Counted from the first letter of the stretch, positions 13,560 to 26,980 are shown. The stretch is DNA of 64,000 nucleotides from Odontesthes bonariensis (GCF_027942865.1 NC_134528.1:6319586-6383585); one strand, 5' to 3'. A program made the numbers and translations. Notes: generated by a model from the sequence alone, not told the origin.

Positions 13560-14080
13560 GTGTCAGGCCTACAAAAATATATATCTAAAGCAGGTGAACA
13601 ATATCTGAAAGTGATGTCCTTAAGAAAGAGGAAAACATCCAGCAAAGACCTGACACAGGAGCTGAGAGATGCATCTGGACCTTCAGCTGATCCATCTGCT
13701 GTTGGCCCAAGCCTCATTAGAAATGGGCTCCATGGAAGGGTGGCTGTCAGGAAGCCGTTCTTAAGGAAGGGAAACAGGGAGAAAAGGCTGAGCTGTGCCA
13801 AAGGACACAAGAAGTGGGCTGAAAATCAGTGGCAGCAGGTCTGATGGAGGGATGAATCCTCCCCAGAGCCCGGAGCTCAACATTACTGAAGCAGTGTGGG
13901 ATCATGTTGGCAGAGAACGCAACAAAAGGCAGCCCACATCCAAAGAAGAGCTTTGGGATGTCCTTCAAGAAGCCTGGAGAACTATTCCTGAAGACTCCTT
14001 AAAGAAAGGACAGAAAGCTTGTATAAGAGGGTTCAGGCTGTGTTGAAGAATAAAGGTGCTCAGACCAAATATTGACTTTA
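13560..14080 (+). mobile_element. Internally deleted Tc1/mariner transposase relic
   Basis: Two pieces of a Tc1-type transposase are readable on the plus strand. One, from about 13614, is the N-terminal helix-turn-helix part with RNGLHGRVAVRKPFLRKG and ENQWQQV. The other, from about 13855, is the C-terminal part with SPELNITEAVWDH, RNKRQPTSKEELW and a decayed end. The central catalytic section between ENQWQQV and SPELN is missing, so the copy is dead. Terminal repeats were not identified. Confidence 0.85.
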
Positions 14081-14465
14081 AAGCCAGTTAGTATTGTACA
14101 AACTGTTTTTACCTTATATACTGTATTTACCATTAATATATATTTGCATATGTTTGAGTAGGATTTGAGTGATGAGTCAAGATATTAGTAAAGTACTCTA
14201 TATATTCCATAGAGTGAGTGACCATTTCCTTTTTCTGTCTGGAAGAACTTGTGCTTACGCATGTCGTGTGGGTGTAACCACCATAGGCGAATGGCTGACT
14301 AATGGGAATGAAAAAATTAACCACAAATTCACATTAAGAATCGATGGCTCTGTTTGCCCAGCCCCCTTCCAGTATCAGACAATGACATTATTATCACAAA
14401 ATATTCTGTAGCAGCCCCAGACAGCTCTGAAAGGAAAAGAAAACACATGACCACTGCAGATTTTG
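14081..14465. other. Short upstream region of copy 2
   Basis: This is the promoter/5' UTR interval of the second 5-HT3-like gene. No coding or repeat structure stands out. An in-frame TGA occurs about seven codons before the chosen ATG, which supports that start. Confidence 0.4.
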
Positions 14466-17400
14466 ATGGACGGTGTGGCAGTCATGATACTTGCTGGCTT
14501 GCTCTTTCTGCTTTTCATTTCAGGTAAGTTTGAATATCGTTCAGAAAGATGCAAGAGGGGTAAGAAATATTCTTCAGTTTGCACGAGTTAAACATATTTC
14601 CTGATTTTTACTTTAATGGTACTTGTCATTTATTAATTTAAGAGTTACTTGTAATGGTGTTTGTACTGTTAAAATGAACCTGAATTGATTAGCCAGTGTA
14701 GTGTTTTTGTCTTGTCAAGGGTTTCAACACACGTTTCATCTTTGTAAATTTGGAATTAAAGAGTTCAGGGGTTGAGAATGGAAAAGAAGCACACAAATAT
14801 TAAAACCTTGTTAAAAACAGCTTATAATATCAAAAACATTAGATTTGCATCAGAATAATGATAACACGTTGTTGTCTTTGATTTGAGTGAAATTCTTTTT
14901 CAATGCTGTCAAATAGATTAATTCATTTATCAAGAAATACTCACAGTAATAAATAATTAGTGGATTGATCAGATAAAACCTCTCAGTCCTGCCGACGCCC
15001 ATCTCATAATGGTCTCTTTGGGACCACAATCGCTGCATGCTACTGAAGATATTTATGTGCTGGTTTTTTATAGTTTGATCATGAATTAACCGACTGAGTG
15101 ACACAGACTAACTATGGTTCTGAGGACTGGATTAAAGTAAAGAGGGTTCTTTTTATTAGAATAATTCATTTAATCCTTATTTTGCGGTAGATGGGGTTTC
15201 CTTTGAGACCAACTGCAGTTATCAGGATGTTTTAAACTACTTAAACCTGACCAGAAACAACGAGCTCTACTCCATGACCAGGCCAGTTAAAAACTACAAA
15301 CGTCCAACACTGGTCACCTTGGAGGTTCTGCTTTATGCCATCTTAGATGTGGTAAGTATGTCTTTATTTTAAAGTTTTTCAAATAACAGAGTGCTGCTAA
15401 TCTTTGTTACTGTAGGCTTTCAGGCTCGTTGTCTAATACCAACCAGATATAAACGCTTCTATCAAAATATCGGTTAAAAAAAGACACAGACACTGCACTT
15501 TTTCTGTTCAATTGTTGATTTTGTGCTTTGTTTATGGAAATTTACATTTCTATAGACTTTCTGATAATTACATGATTGATTTATTACATGATTAATTGAT
15601 GATCAAGACCAATTTAATTTCTGTGATACAAGTTTGTGCCGATGGTTGAAATTTGAGTGTAAAGACTGTCAGTAGGGAGAAAAGACTGAACAGCGTGACT
15701 CCACATATGTTCAGAATCCAAAACCAGCAGATGTAATGCTCGCTATTTAAACAAATTAGGTTTGCTTCTCAAAAACAGAAAGTGTTGCACATTTCTGAAT
15801 TGCTTTACTTATTTATTCATTGTAAAAATGAAGTTTTTCCATTAGTTTTGTGCTTGCCCATGTTACTGCCTGTGATACTGCCACTGTAATTGTCAAGTAA
15901 ATGAATTAAGTTAAATTCAATTCAAACTTATTTGTATGGCACCAAATCACAACTAATGTCATCTCAAGTATCTGATCTAATAAGGAAGACAAGATCTGTT
16001 TTTTTTTGCTTATCAATAAAATGAAACCACAAAGCTAGCGGCAATGTCGGTGAAAACGAGCTCAAAGAGGGCTTCCAACAAGGCGTTGTGGCCAGATCAA
16101 AACTCACTTACAGGTGTAATAACTTACTGAATACTGTCTGGAAATAAAAGTAGGAAGAGTACAGTGTAACCTTACAGACAAATGTGAAGCAGTTACGGTG
16201 ACAAATAATATTTCAATATAACACTGATTACAATGACTCCACACACAAAGCTGATAGAACAGGGAAGTTCAGTCTCACAAGAAAACATGGTCATCGGAAA
16301 TCCACGGTTTAAACTGTGAGATAGTAACAAGGCTGTTGTTTTCTGTTGGCCAGGGTTCACGAGACATAGCAGGAATCAAGGCATGTGAATATACAAGATG
16401 TCTCAACCACATGGATTTTTCTAAATGGTTAACTTTATCTAACTCGTAACATGTGGGACCTAAACGTGTACATTGATCTTCTAACTCCAACTATTTGGAG
16501 GTCAGAGCGGAAGCAGAAGCAGAAGAGCACAATGACTGTTGAAAACCTGGTGAAGGATGAGTCTTAAGCGAGCCGATTTCTGGTATTAAAGTGTTCTGGA
16601 GAAATGTAGGATGGTGTTGTCATCATGAAGGATCACATCTGAAGAAGTAGGACGTCAGTGTGCTGACGATGACACATACTGAAGGATCAAAACTTAACCT
16701 GTATTGACAGCAGACAGAGACACGAAAACATTGTAATTGCTCAGTTTTGAGTCTTCAATGGGAAACAAAGGAAACCACAAATCTGTGGTTTTAGGTCCGT
16801 TATGCTGCAGTAAGGGCTGCACGGTGGTGTGGTGGTTAGCACTGTCACCTCACAGCAAGAAGTTCCAGGTTCAATTCCCATGTGAGGTTTTTCTGTGCGG
16901 TGATTGCGTCGCATCATTTCAGTAGATTTGTCATAATGGTGTGGCAGTGGTGCTGTGAGGACAGTGGCCGGTTATCGCAACAACAATTAGACAGACCGGT
17001 ACATTTACTCCATTACTTGTTGGTATTAAAGAGCCCAAAGTGTATGAAGAAAAGACACAAACAGAAGCAGCCTTGACTACAGAGATAAGGCAAATCTAGA
17101 CCCTGCCGTCTGCATGTTCAGTAGAAAACCTGCATAGTTTTTACTGATCTTGTCCAGTTTCGCAGCTTCATGTTTCTTTTTACACACGAGAACGATCATG
17201 TCTGGGCAGTTAATTTGGCTACATGCACAATGATCTCCCACAGACAAAGTTAGAGACAGCATAGAATCTTCAACGTTTATTCACACAATCCACAGCGTCG
17301 TGGAGTCAGACCTGTTCCTGTGTGCTCGAACGAGGACAGTGGTCCAGCTCAACTGCGGATGTAACTGTGCTGAGTGTGTGCAAGTTGCTGCTTTGATTCT

Positions 17401-20400
17401 GATGATTTTTCCTCACTTTAATTCTTTACAGGTTGAAAAAGACCAGAAATTCATTCCTCATGTTTGGACTGTCATGGTGAGTTCTTTTCAACAAATTTCC
17501 TTTTTTTTTTTAAAAGGAAAGCCAAATATTGTCTATTAATTGCATATTGTTTCTGTTTTTTTTTTTCTTGTGACTTTGCCTTTTACTTTTCCTTGTTTTC
17601 GTCCCTTTTTTTTCTATTTAGAGCTTTCGCAATGAGTATATTTCCTGGGATCCAAATCAGTTTTGTGGAATTTATAATGTTTCTCTTCCTGCTGGGATTT
17701 TGTGGAAACCAGATCTAGCGATTGAAGAAATGTAAGTGATAAGACATCCACAAACGCACAGCATGCGATCTTACTACCTTTGTCAAGACATTGAATAACA
17801 TAATTCTAACCTTTTTGCTGAAGTCTGAACCCTCAAAAGGCATTCATGTGCTCATATCGCAGAGATGACCTTACAGGGTTTGATGTAAAATGTCTGCCAT
17901 ACAGACATGAAGATGTGAACACATCCTAATGTGCTCAGTGCATATATCGAGTTATCTAAATTGACAACTAAAAAGACATAATTATGCTGTCTGACAGAAA
18001 ATGGCTGACAGATTCTATCTCAAAGCAAAATGAGGAAAATATATCTGTATTACATTCTCTGATCTGTTCGCAGTTCCTTCCATTAAAGATCTTGATTGTT
18101 TTTAAACCCTTGTAAATAAGGTACTGGAATGTGTGTTTTTCTTTAGATACACAGAAACTCAAGTATCTGGAGGTCGCTTCGCTGTATTTTATTGAACAAA
18201 ACTTATTCTGAGGTGCACATGTACGTAACACAATTGTGCCTGAAAACTCCCCGCTAAGATAAACATTTTTATACTTAAAAAAATACACAGATGCAGATTA
18301 AATGCCATTTAGAGCATTTGACTGTTCATGAATTATGCGCATTAATAATGATTGATGCTTTGGAATGTAACGGCAAACAGAAACATTTAATATCTGTGAC
18401 TCGATTAGGAAACTTTCCTGATACATGCTTCAAATGAACATAAATGGTGCAGCTCTGCTATGTTTGTTTATTGTTATAGCGATCCCTCTTTCAGTTCTGT
18501 CATCTTTTAAAGGTGTAATGTGTGAGCTTGCGCTAGTACAGTAGACTCAAACAGAGTGCTAAAAAATAGCCCATACACAGTCAGAAAACATACACCAACA
18601 CACACATGCCTTATAAGAGCTTATACGAAGGAAACATGAGGCACAAAGAGGGAGACAGGCTGCACACTCAGATAAGAACACCAACACATCCACATAGCTT
18701 AACTTAGCAAGTATTTGTTGCTGCTGTGATGCTGTCCAAAAAAGATATGTGGACTTTTTGACCATTTAAGAGTTTTTTTTTTTTTTTTTTTTGTAATTTT
18801 CTGCAGTGCTTAAGTGGTTAAATTCATGAGAAAAGTGGTTCCATCTATTCATATCAGTGGATCCAAGTGTAAATATATACATGGTAGTATTTGTGTAGAA
18901 ATTTAAACAGACTTCATACAGTTTCCTGTGCTGAGCTTTCATTGTTTCTTAACTGTTTTCTTACTCTTTCTTCTTGGTTTCTTTTTGCTCTCTGACTGAT
19001 TTCAGTACTATGAGGGACTAGTGAACCTCATTGATTATTTTAGAGGCCTATAAACAGAAAATGAATGCAGGCATATCTTCAGGCAGCTTTATCAGTGTGC
19101 CTGCTGTGGTACAAGTTAAGCAATTTCATCTATAATTTGTAAGTACTATATTTAAAGGTTGGTATATAATGTCATTATAATTGAACATTGCAAAAATTGT
19201 TTTGTCTCGCTGCAAGAAAAACAATCATATTCAACATAATTATCGCCTACTATTTGATGTAATGAATTCCTTTTTGTTAATCAATTCACTTTGTATTTTA
19301 CCACCATGAAAACTGTATTGCAAATTCTGTAAGATTTTATGCCAAAGCAACCACGGTGAGATATAAAGAAGTTTTGGTGTTGGGTTTTGATCTGTGCACC
19401 TCTAATTTTTGAAGGGTTCATAAGCACTTATTGTGCACATGTCTGTGTTTTCATACAGGACAGAGATAGACAAAGCTCCTCCAAATCCTTATCTCACTAT
19501 CAACAATAAAGGAGATGTTGAAATCAAGAACGACCTGGGGCTGGTGAGCACCTGCAGGATGCATATATTCACATTCCCCTTCGATATTCAGCGCTGCAAC
19601 CTCACTTTTAAATCTGTCATACACACCAGTGAGTACAAGTTTATAATCTTGTTCACAAAGAGATGATCTGAGTCTGTAAATCAGTTTAATGTCATGACTC
19701 AAAACAGCTACTGTAACAACCTTACATCTGTGACCCTTAAGACCTCTGTGAGCTTTGTGTCTTTACAAATTTGATAAATGGACAAACTAACCAGTGTTGA
19801 TAGACCTTCTTTCTTTTCTGATATCTTAAATGGTCGAACATGTTGGGAACCATTTGGCAGAAAGTGGATGTTGAGAATAGATATGCATTCAAAAGGACTT
19901 AGTGGAGAATTAGGAACAAGTGATATATGTGGATGCAGCCATAACTGCTGCTGTCCATTGGAGTCAGCGTGGCCTATGGGCTGGATAACAGTGATAATTT
20001 TGTTCAATTTGAAATGTACTCAGTAATAATTTTAAGGTTGATTTTTATTTTTTTAACCACAGTCAAAAAGCCCCCTTCTGCTGTGATTGGTCAGCTCCAG
20101 TGGCCTGATCAAGCCCCTCCTACTGCTCTGCATATGCTTACTTGAAATTTCATATTTGAAAATTAAACTTTTTCTTTGATGGAATAAAAATGATTCTCTC
20201 GGAAATAAACTCTAAAATACTATTTAGAACACCTGAAAAACTGCATTTTTGTCATTGTGGGGCAATATACAGGTGTTAAGATTTAGTCACATTATACAGA
20301 AGCATTCAAACATCAAATGTAACTTCAGGGGACTTGTAGTTATCAGGCCCAGCTTTTGCCAGTTGTTATCATAAAGAAGTCTTTAAAATATATATGATAT

Positions 20401-23400
20401 TTGTGATTAAGACTGGATATTGGTGACATGACTGTTGTGTTGTATGCAGACTTTCATCCATTTCTCCGTTGTTTTCAAAAATAACGTCACTTTACTTTCA
20501 TTTTTCGATCACAGCCAGGGACATTCGTCTGCAGCCGACTGACAACTCTTCAGAGGCCACAGAGTGGTCTCGTGAGTTGATGCGGACCCAGTACGAGTGG
20601 CTCTTCATCAACATGAAAGTAACTGCCATCAACGCCAGTAATTCAGCTGATCAGGACATCATCATTTACACTGTAAGTGTAATAGCCTAATTTACTCAGA
20701 TCTATAGCAACAAATGTACATTTAGTTGCTTTTTAAACACTCTACCTCTGTTGTTTTCCACATTTATCTAACCTTGTTTTGATTGTGCAGTAGTATGAGT
20801 ATCATAAATATTAAAGAGCCCACATTATACTTAAATGCTGATTCATAATGTCGTATTATTTTATTTAGAGTAGATTGACATGCTTTAATGTAAAAAAGAA
20901 AAATCACATTGTTGTCATACTGCACATCTCTTTTGCACTAAGTCATTTACAGTACATAAACTCCATCATAGCTCCTTTCTACCAAAGGGCCCAATTTTCT
21001 CCGATTAGTCAGCTGACTGATCAATAATCATGGAATGCATATACCTGCTCATTCTTTGTTTTAGAAGTGCCCAAGTAGCTTTAAGGTGGACATTATGCAA
21101 ACAAATCAAAATGTATTTGTATTTGCAGTGTGACTTCATTAAGTAAAAGCTGAACGACAAATGAGGCATTTTGGCGTTTTCAAATCTAATTTAACAGATC
21201 AACATGAAGAGGAGGCCTCTCCTGTACATTGTCAACTTCCTGCTTCCTGTCCTCTTCTTCTTGTGTCTGGACTTGTCCTCCTTCATGATCGCAGTTTGGG
21301 GTGGTGAGAAGCTCAGCTTCAAGGTCACCGTGCTGCTGGCCATCACAGTGTTACAGCTTATCCTCAATGATATTCTGCCTTCCTCTTCTGACAGGGTTCC
21401 ACTTATTGGTAAAGAAACTGAGTCTTGCCTTTATTGGACTATGCGTTATATGATCAGTATCCACATGAACAGTTTCTTGTCCCAATTAATGATGTGCTTC
21501 CTGCTCCCCGTAGCGCTCTACTGCATTGGGATTTTTGGCCTGATGATGCTCAGCCTCCTGGAGACAATTTTGGTGATGTATCTGATAGAGAAAGACTCTC
21601 ACGACAATGAGACAGATAGGAACCAAAGCCCGAGGGAGAAATGTATCAAACATAACAACAGTACCATCCACAGTTGCCAAACAGGTGAGAGTTTAATTTT
21701 AGTCCAGTTACAGCCACATGAGGGTCTTTAGTAATCACTCGTTGTTTTTTAGTTCCTACATTTCTTGTTTTACACCTCATACCGGCATGCATATTTGTAC
21801 AGGTGCCTGCATCAAATAACAGAACATGTATCACAGTGTGTCACTTGTTGAGGCATAAGAGTAAAAGATTTGTTCGCAGACAATGATTGACAATCTGACA
21901 TACTGTAAAACCTACTTTAAATTTTTTTGATTAGGCCGTAAACTCAGAATAATCCAGATGCCCTAAGTAGCTAAATGCCACAACAACAACTTTACTTTAA
22001 CCTCAACACTAGTCAAATTCAGCCAGTCTCACTGGACAATATGGAATAGGTAAGTTTGTCCACGTCCAAAACTTAGCACTCAGCACAGTTACATGCACAG
22101 TTGAGTCGAGGCTACAGTTACAACTCACTATTTAACTGGACCACCGTCCTCATCCAAATATCCATGAGAGGGTAATTGATTAATTGACTGAAGTATGTCC
22201 GACACCGCAGCGCTGTGGACTGTGTGATTAAAGGGGAACTCCGGGGCATTTGAAGCGCAATCCTATTGCTAGAGGTTGTCAAATACTGACAGTAGGACAC
22301 AGACTGGTGCAAATCTGCGCTCCCTGTGCGGCGATCGCGCTGTTTGCGCAGCCTGTCATGCTAGCCAAATACGTAGTGGCCAAGGGGCAAATTCTAAACC
22401 TTCTATGTAAAACTACAACTTGCACACTGCAGAAACGTCACACCACTTTATAAACCATCCGACAATAAAGTCACAAGCCTTACCATCAAAACCATATGCA
22501 TGGTTCTCCCATTACTGGCATGGGGACGTTACAAAACAACTTTATAAACAGCATGTCACTTACCTGTTGTTGGTATGCGCGCGCATGTGAAAGCCCAAAA
22601 GAGTCCATGGACGATAATCACATATACAAAACAATTATATTCTCTAGAAAAACTGCGTTCAAGTATTTAAAACATTACAACAATATTACTGGGCATGTAT
22701 TGTTGTAATGTTTTAAATACTTGAACGCAGTTTTTCTAGAGAAGATAATTGTTTTGTATATGGGATTATCGTCCATTGACTCTTTTGGGCTTTCTCATGC
22801 GCGAGAATACCGACAAGAGGTAAGTGACATGCTGTTTATAAAGTTGTTTTGTAACGTCCCCATGCCAGTAATGTGAGAACCATGCATATGGTTTTGATGG
22901 TAAGGCTTGTGACTTTATTGTCGGATGGTTTATAAAGTGGTGTGACGTTTCTGCAGTGTGCAAGTTGTTGTTTTACGTGGAAGGTTTAGCTCTTGCCCCT
23001 TAGCCACCACGTATTTGGCTAGCATGACAGACTGCGCAAACAGCGCAATCGCCGCACAGGGAGCGCCGATTTGCACCAGTCTGTGTCCTACTGTCAGTAT
23101 TTGACAACCTCTAGCAATGGGATTGCGCTTCAAATGCCCCGGAGTTCCCCTTTAAGTGTTCAAGACATTCTGTTGCTTTGAACTTTCTTTCAGGGAGATC
23201 ATCATTCATGTAAGTACAGCTGAATTCACTGCACAGACGTTCTCGATTCTGTCAGATGATGCTGCACTTATGAAATGACCATCTTATTAGAGCAGAGCGG
23301 CAGTCTGGAAATGCTTAAATGATCGGAAGTTGACACATAGTGTCAACTTGTGTCAACTAATGAGCTGATTTTCTATTGACTTGTCTTACAAAAGAAACTA

Positions 23401-24181
23401 TATATATGTGAATGAGAGCAGCTTTATTGGGAATTCTGCTATTTCAACATACACTTACACTTTACTGTTTTACAAATAGATGCAAAAAATAAATGAACTG
23501 TACAGCATGTGCGGAGCAACAAGGCCTTTTGAGTCTAGTTGAGTGTAGACATGCAGTTGTTTGATCCCCAAGTTTCTAGGAGTCCAGCTTTGAGAGGCTC
23601 AATTTTATCCGATTTTGGTCAGACTAATATGTTTACATTCAGTCCAGTTTTGGTTGGACTTACACAATAATTCTTGTGTTTTTCTAGTATCGTGTAAATG
23701 TGTGTTCTCTCTCGTATCCCGTGGCTGAAAATGAAAAAAAACCCACCTTGTTTTCAATTCTATAAAACTGTCTTTTCAGAGGTTCAGAAATGGACTCAGA
23801 GCGGTTGTATCTACGAACTGTCTGCTGTTGAAACTCCATCTGAGCTACTGTCTGCCTCCAAAGAGGTTCGAATCTGGTTACACTCTAATTCCTGTCTCAG
23901 TCAAGAAGACTCTCCATAACTCCGTAAATTTGTCAATCAAATCACTCTTGCAGGGCAATAGCAGCAAACAGATTGAAGACCAAACCATGGAGAGGCTTTC
24001 AGATGAGCTGAGAAGGATGGAGAAAACATTATCTCTCATTCTGAAGACTCATGAGGAAGAGGAGAAGCTTGGATATTGGACCAGAGTCGCTAAAAGAGTC
24101 AACAAATATTTCTTGATTTTCTATGTGACAGTGTCCATTTTGTTCTTGCTTGCAATCTACTTAAAGTGGAACAATGTTTAG
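14466..24181 (+). CDS. 5-HT3-receptor-like Cys-loop channel subunit, copy 2 (10 coding exons)
   Basis: Second tandem paralogue of the channel-subunit family. Proposed exons: 14466-14523, 15191-15351, 17432-17476, 17622-17731, 19459-19628, 20515-20672, 21198-21408, 21514-21684, 23780-23865 and 23954-24181, giving 465 aa. Features in order: signal peptide (MILAGLLFLLFIS core), LNLT sequon, WDPNQFCGI, LWKPDL (loop A), Cys loop C157-C171 (CRMHIFTFPFDIQRC), SVIHT where the loop-B Trp would be, RTQYEWLF, M1, M2 (GEKLSFKVTVLLA), M3, cytoplasmic loop, MA helix (LSDELRRMEKTLSLIL) and M4. The start could alternatively be the Met at 14484. Intron 9 is only 88 nt with a weak donor (gag|gttcga). Intron 8 contains a 928-bp palindrome. 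Exon phases match copies 1 and 3 throughout, so it appears functional. Confidence 0.88.
15905..16015. repeat. Fragment of a common fish retroposon (TATTTGTATGGCACCAAATC type)
   Basis: The stretch AATTCAATTCAAACTTATTTG followed by GCACCAAATCACAACTAATG and TCATCTCAAG matches the widespread 'Rex/SINE-like' end motif as I recall it. It lies in intron 2 of copy 2. Length and class are uncertain. Confidence 0.45.
16809..16903 (+). repeat. Truncated tRNA-like SINE, plus orientation
   Basis: Begins GGGCTGCACGGTGGTGTGGT, followed by GGTTAGCAC (A-box-like) and GGTTCAATTCC (B-box-like), and stops after about 95 bp. It is the same family as the longer minus-strand copies at 5585-5867 and 25240-25612. 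It lies in intron 2 of copy 2. Confidence 0.75.
22228..23155. mobile_element. 928-bp TTAA-ended palindromic (foldback) element in intron 8 of copy 2
   Basis: The two arms, about 22228-22685 and 22698-23155, are reverse complements with only scattered mismatches around a spacer of about 12 nt. The ends read TTAAAGGGGAACTCC and its complement, so TTAA marks both borders. The same 66-67-codon frame is readable outward on each strand (MKRNPIARGCQILTVGHRLV), simply reflecting the symmetry. There is no transposase. A non-autonomous TTAA-targeting (piggyBac-like) MITE is the best guess. Confidence 0.85.
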
Positions 24182-25239
24182 AGATTGTCCCTGAGTAACA
24201 CAAACATGATTTTCAAGTTACTTTTTCATCATTAGATAGACCTGAGTGTCTTAATGCAGGACGATTGTGAGAAAGGTGTTAGGATAAGGGGATAAAGTAA
24301 GACTTTTTGTTGCATTCACGTCAAAGTTACACTTATATGTTGCTGTTTGGTGAACCTGCAACAGCTGTGTTTTGTGATGGTAATCTGATATTTTACTTGG
24401 TCAGTCACCTGGTTAAGCTGTCCAGAGGAATCCGACAGATCATAGAATTAAATAATGAAATAATCGCTGTCCAAACTTTCTTCCTTTATGTTTTTACCTG
24501 TGATTAAAAGGAACAAAACAAAGCTGTTTTTTCATTGCATCTGAGCCAAATGAAAAAGAACACTATATTTAACTGAAGCTTCATGTTCTCTGTATGACCA
24601 TGTATCTAAATACTCTTCCCATCCATCGCTGTTTTGTATCATCTGCTTTGAGAAGATGGTAACTAAAAGTCGTGAGTTAAAAGTTACAAGTAAAATATCA
24701 CAATATTGTTGAGTTGGTAGAAACTGTGCTGTTACAGTAGTAGAATTAAAGGTTGATTTTTTTTCATTTTGGACTTTGGAAATGATCCCCACAAGGGATA
24801 AGCTTTGCCTAAGAGAGTTCTTATTGGTTTAAAAAAAAAAGTTTTGCCAGAATGTTAAAGTGGTTCATCCAGACCGTTCTCCAGTCTTGATGCAGCGCAG
24901 TGGAGGAAGGTCTAACTTACTGAGATTAGCACCTTGTTCACTTGGTTTTGTTTCACTAATTCTAAAAGCCTTATATTCCCAAGAGTGCTGTTTTACTTAG
25001 TGTTACATGTACATATAAAACATGTTTGTAGCATCAGGACAAGTGTTGTGTATTATGTAATTGTAGTGCCACACTGTATGACTCATGCTCTTAGAGGTTG
25101 TTTAGTTATGTATCAGATTTCTCCTTAGCTTAATTCATGCTTTTTGGTGGTTTTATGGTTTGAAGAGTTCTGTGATCTGCCCCGTATTGGCTTTGAAAAT
25201 GTGTATCCAGGTCACAAATAAACAACAAATCCTCTCCTT

Positions 25240-25612
25240 TCTACATCCATTTTCTATACCGCTGAATCTGTCGGTGGGTCGCGGGGGGGCTGGAGCCTAT
25301 CCCAGTGGTCAATGGGTGAGGGGCGGGGTACACCCTGGACAGGCCGCCAGTCCATCACAGGGCCACACAGAGACAAACGAGACAAACAGCCATACACGCT
25401 CACACTCACTCCTAAGGACAGTTTTAGAGACACCAATTAACTTAACATGCATGTTTTTGGACAGTGGGAGGAAGCCGGAGTACCCGGAGAGAACCCACGC
25501 ATACACGGGGAGAACATGCAAACTCCACACAGAAAGGCCCCAGCTGGGAGTTGAACCTGGAACCTTCTTGCTGTGAGGTGATGGTACTAACCACCACACC
25601 ACTGTGCAGCCC
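25240..25612 (-). repeat. tRNA-like SINE family, longest copy
   Basis: On the minus strand this starts GGGGCTGCACAGTGGTGTGG with GTGGTTAG, has a B-box-like segment, and continues through the GGGAGAACATGCAAACTCC region (plus-strand reading) to a tail TCCATTTTCTATACCGCTG. It is nearly intact compared with 5585-5867 and 16809-16903. This sequence recurs in many teleost genomes. Confidence 0.8.
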
Positions 25613-25620
25613 CCTCCTCC

Positions 25621-25975
25621 TTAAAGCTATAATGTGTAATATTTCACGGACAATAAATGTGTCCATGTCGCTCCGCCATTTTAAAACTACGGGATTTGTA
25701 GAGGGACATGTCATCAGCTTCAATGTGGAAACGGAAAGGGCGAAGCTGATGACATGTCCTTCTACAAATCCCGTAGTTTTAAAATGGCGGAGCGACATGG
25801 AGACATTCATTGGGGTGTAACACTCTTATGTACATTCGCATGCTGAATATAAAGAATATAAGAACACTGCACTTTTGTGATGGAGGTAATTAATAACGAT
25901 TGAGGTAATACTTGTGAATGATAAGACTCAAATTTGTTAATAGACAACGTGAAATATTACACATTATGGCTTTAA
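25621..25975. mobile_element. TTAA-ended MITE with nested inverted repeats
   Basis: Terminal inverted repeats of about 28 bp lie at 25621-25648 and 25948-25975, beginning TTAAAGCTATAATGTG and TTAAAGCCATAATGTG on their respective strands. Inside is a second inverted repeat, about 25656-25722 against 25743-25806, with the core TTTTAAAACTACGGGATTTG. There is no coding capacity. It abuts the SINE that ends at 25612. Confidence 0.8.
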
Positions 25976-26717
25976 AAAAAAAAAAAGACAAAAAACAAAC
26001 ACACATTTTACTATTCCCTGTATCTCCAAGTTTCCACCAACACCTATTTCACACCAAGTAGTAGAATCATGTAGCTGTAGTTATGAAGCATTACCTGATG
26101 TGTATGATAGGCAGTGACCTCCACACTCTGGAATTGCAGGATCTCTAAAGTACAATTCATGTAATTATAGCTTGTAATGTCTTCTGCAGGAATAACCGCT
26201 GTTTGGATGGATGTGAGGGTAGAGAGACTCTAAAACCAGGGAGCAACAGGCTTCAGAATCCCCATAATGTTCTGCGCAGAGAGTGTTAAATACCTTGTCG
26301 GCCCAGTCCCAAAAAGAAAAAAATGTAATAGGTACACATGCAGTAGTGTCACAGTCCATGGTTGTAAATTGTGAGATTGTTATTTTCTGTAAGACAGCAT
26401 TCATATGACATGAACAGTAAAATGTGTAAGCTGAAATGTACTCTATCTCATGTACTCTGTCATATCTAGACCTAACTATGTGCAGTCATTCTGACCCTTA
26501 CCGTGCATGTTTAACTCATGGAACAACTATATGTCTATCAAACTTGCATCATATTTCATATTAAGAGGATAATAACTGGAGAAGAATTGCACATCTCTCT
26601 TATTCAAAATCTTTATTTTCATGAATACGTGACTCACAGACAGCTGGTCCGAACTAATCCTAACTGCTTGTTCTGAGTGAACTCATATGCTGCCATGAGG
26701 TAGTTTCTTTCTCTGCT

Positions 26718-26980
26718 GGAAAATGATGACGTGCTCCTCTAAAAGCCTTGCTTTCCCACATCCTGGTTCTTGCAAAGCTAATGAGAAAGTGTATGGCTCC
26801 CCAGACAAATTTAGGACAGCCTTTTACTGCAGCGACTGAAGATGTGTTTTATGTGTACAAAACATTTCAAACACATGCACAGAACACTATTCTTGTATTT
26901 GTAAAATTCTGGTATACTGATATGATTTGTAGTAGTGGATTTATACTTGCTAAGAGTTTGTGGACATTCTTGCAGCGACA
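26718..26980. repeat. Duplicated flank block, copy A
   Basis: It aligns by eye with 29458-29760. Shared stretches include TAAAAGCCTTGCTTTCCCAC, ATCCTGGTTCT, GTGGCTCCCCAGACA-like and TTTGTAAAA.TCT.GTATAC. The pair suggests that sequence downstream of a receptor copy was duplicated along with it. Confidence 0.75.

Noticed and set aside
20803-21175. TTAAAGAGCCCACATTATAC considered as the end of another TTAA MITE
   Set aside because: I could not find a matching inverted end before exon 7, so an element cannot be bounded.
22250-23133. Two ORFs with nearly the same protein on opposite strands
   Set aside because: They are the two arms of the palindrome at 22228-23155, not genes.
5585-25612. SINE copies considered as tRNA genes because of A- and B-box-like motifs
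   Set aside because: No cloverleaf or anticodon arm can be folded convincingly and the sequence continues far past tRNA length. They are dispersed repeats.
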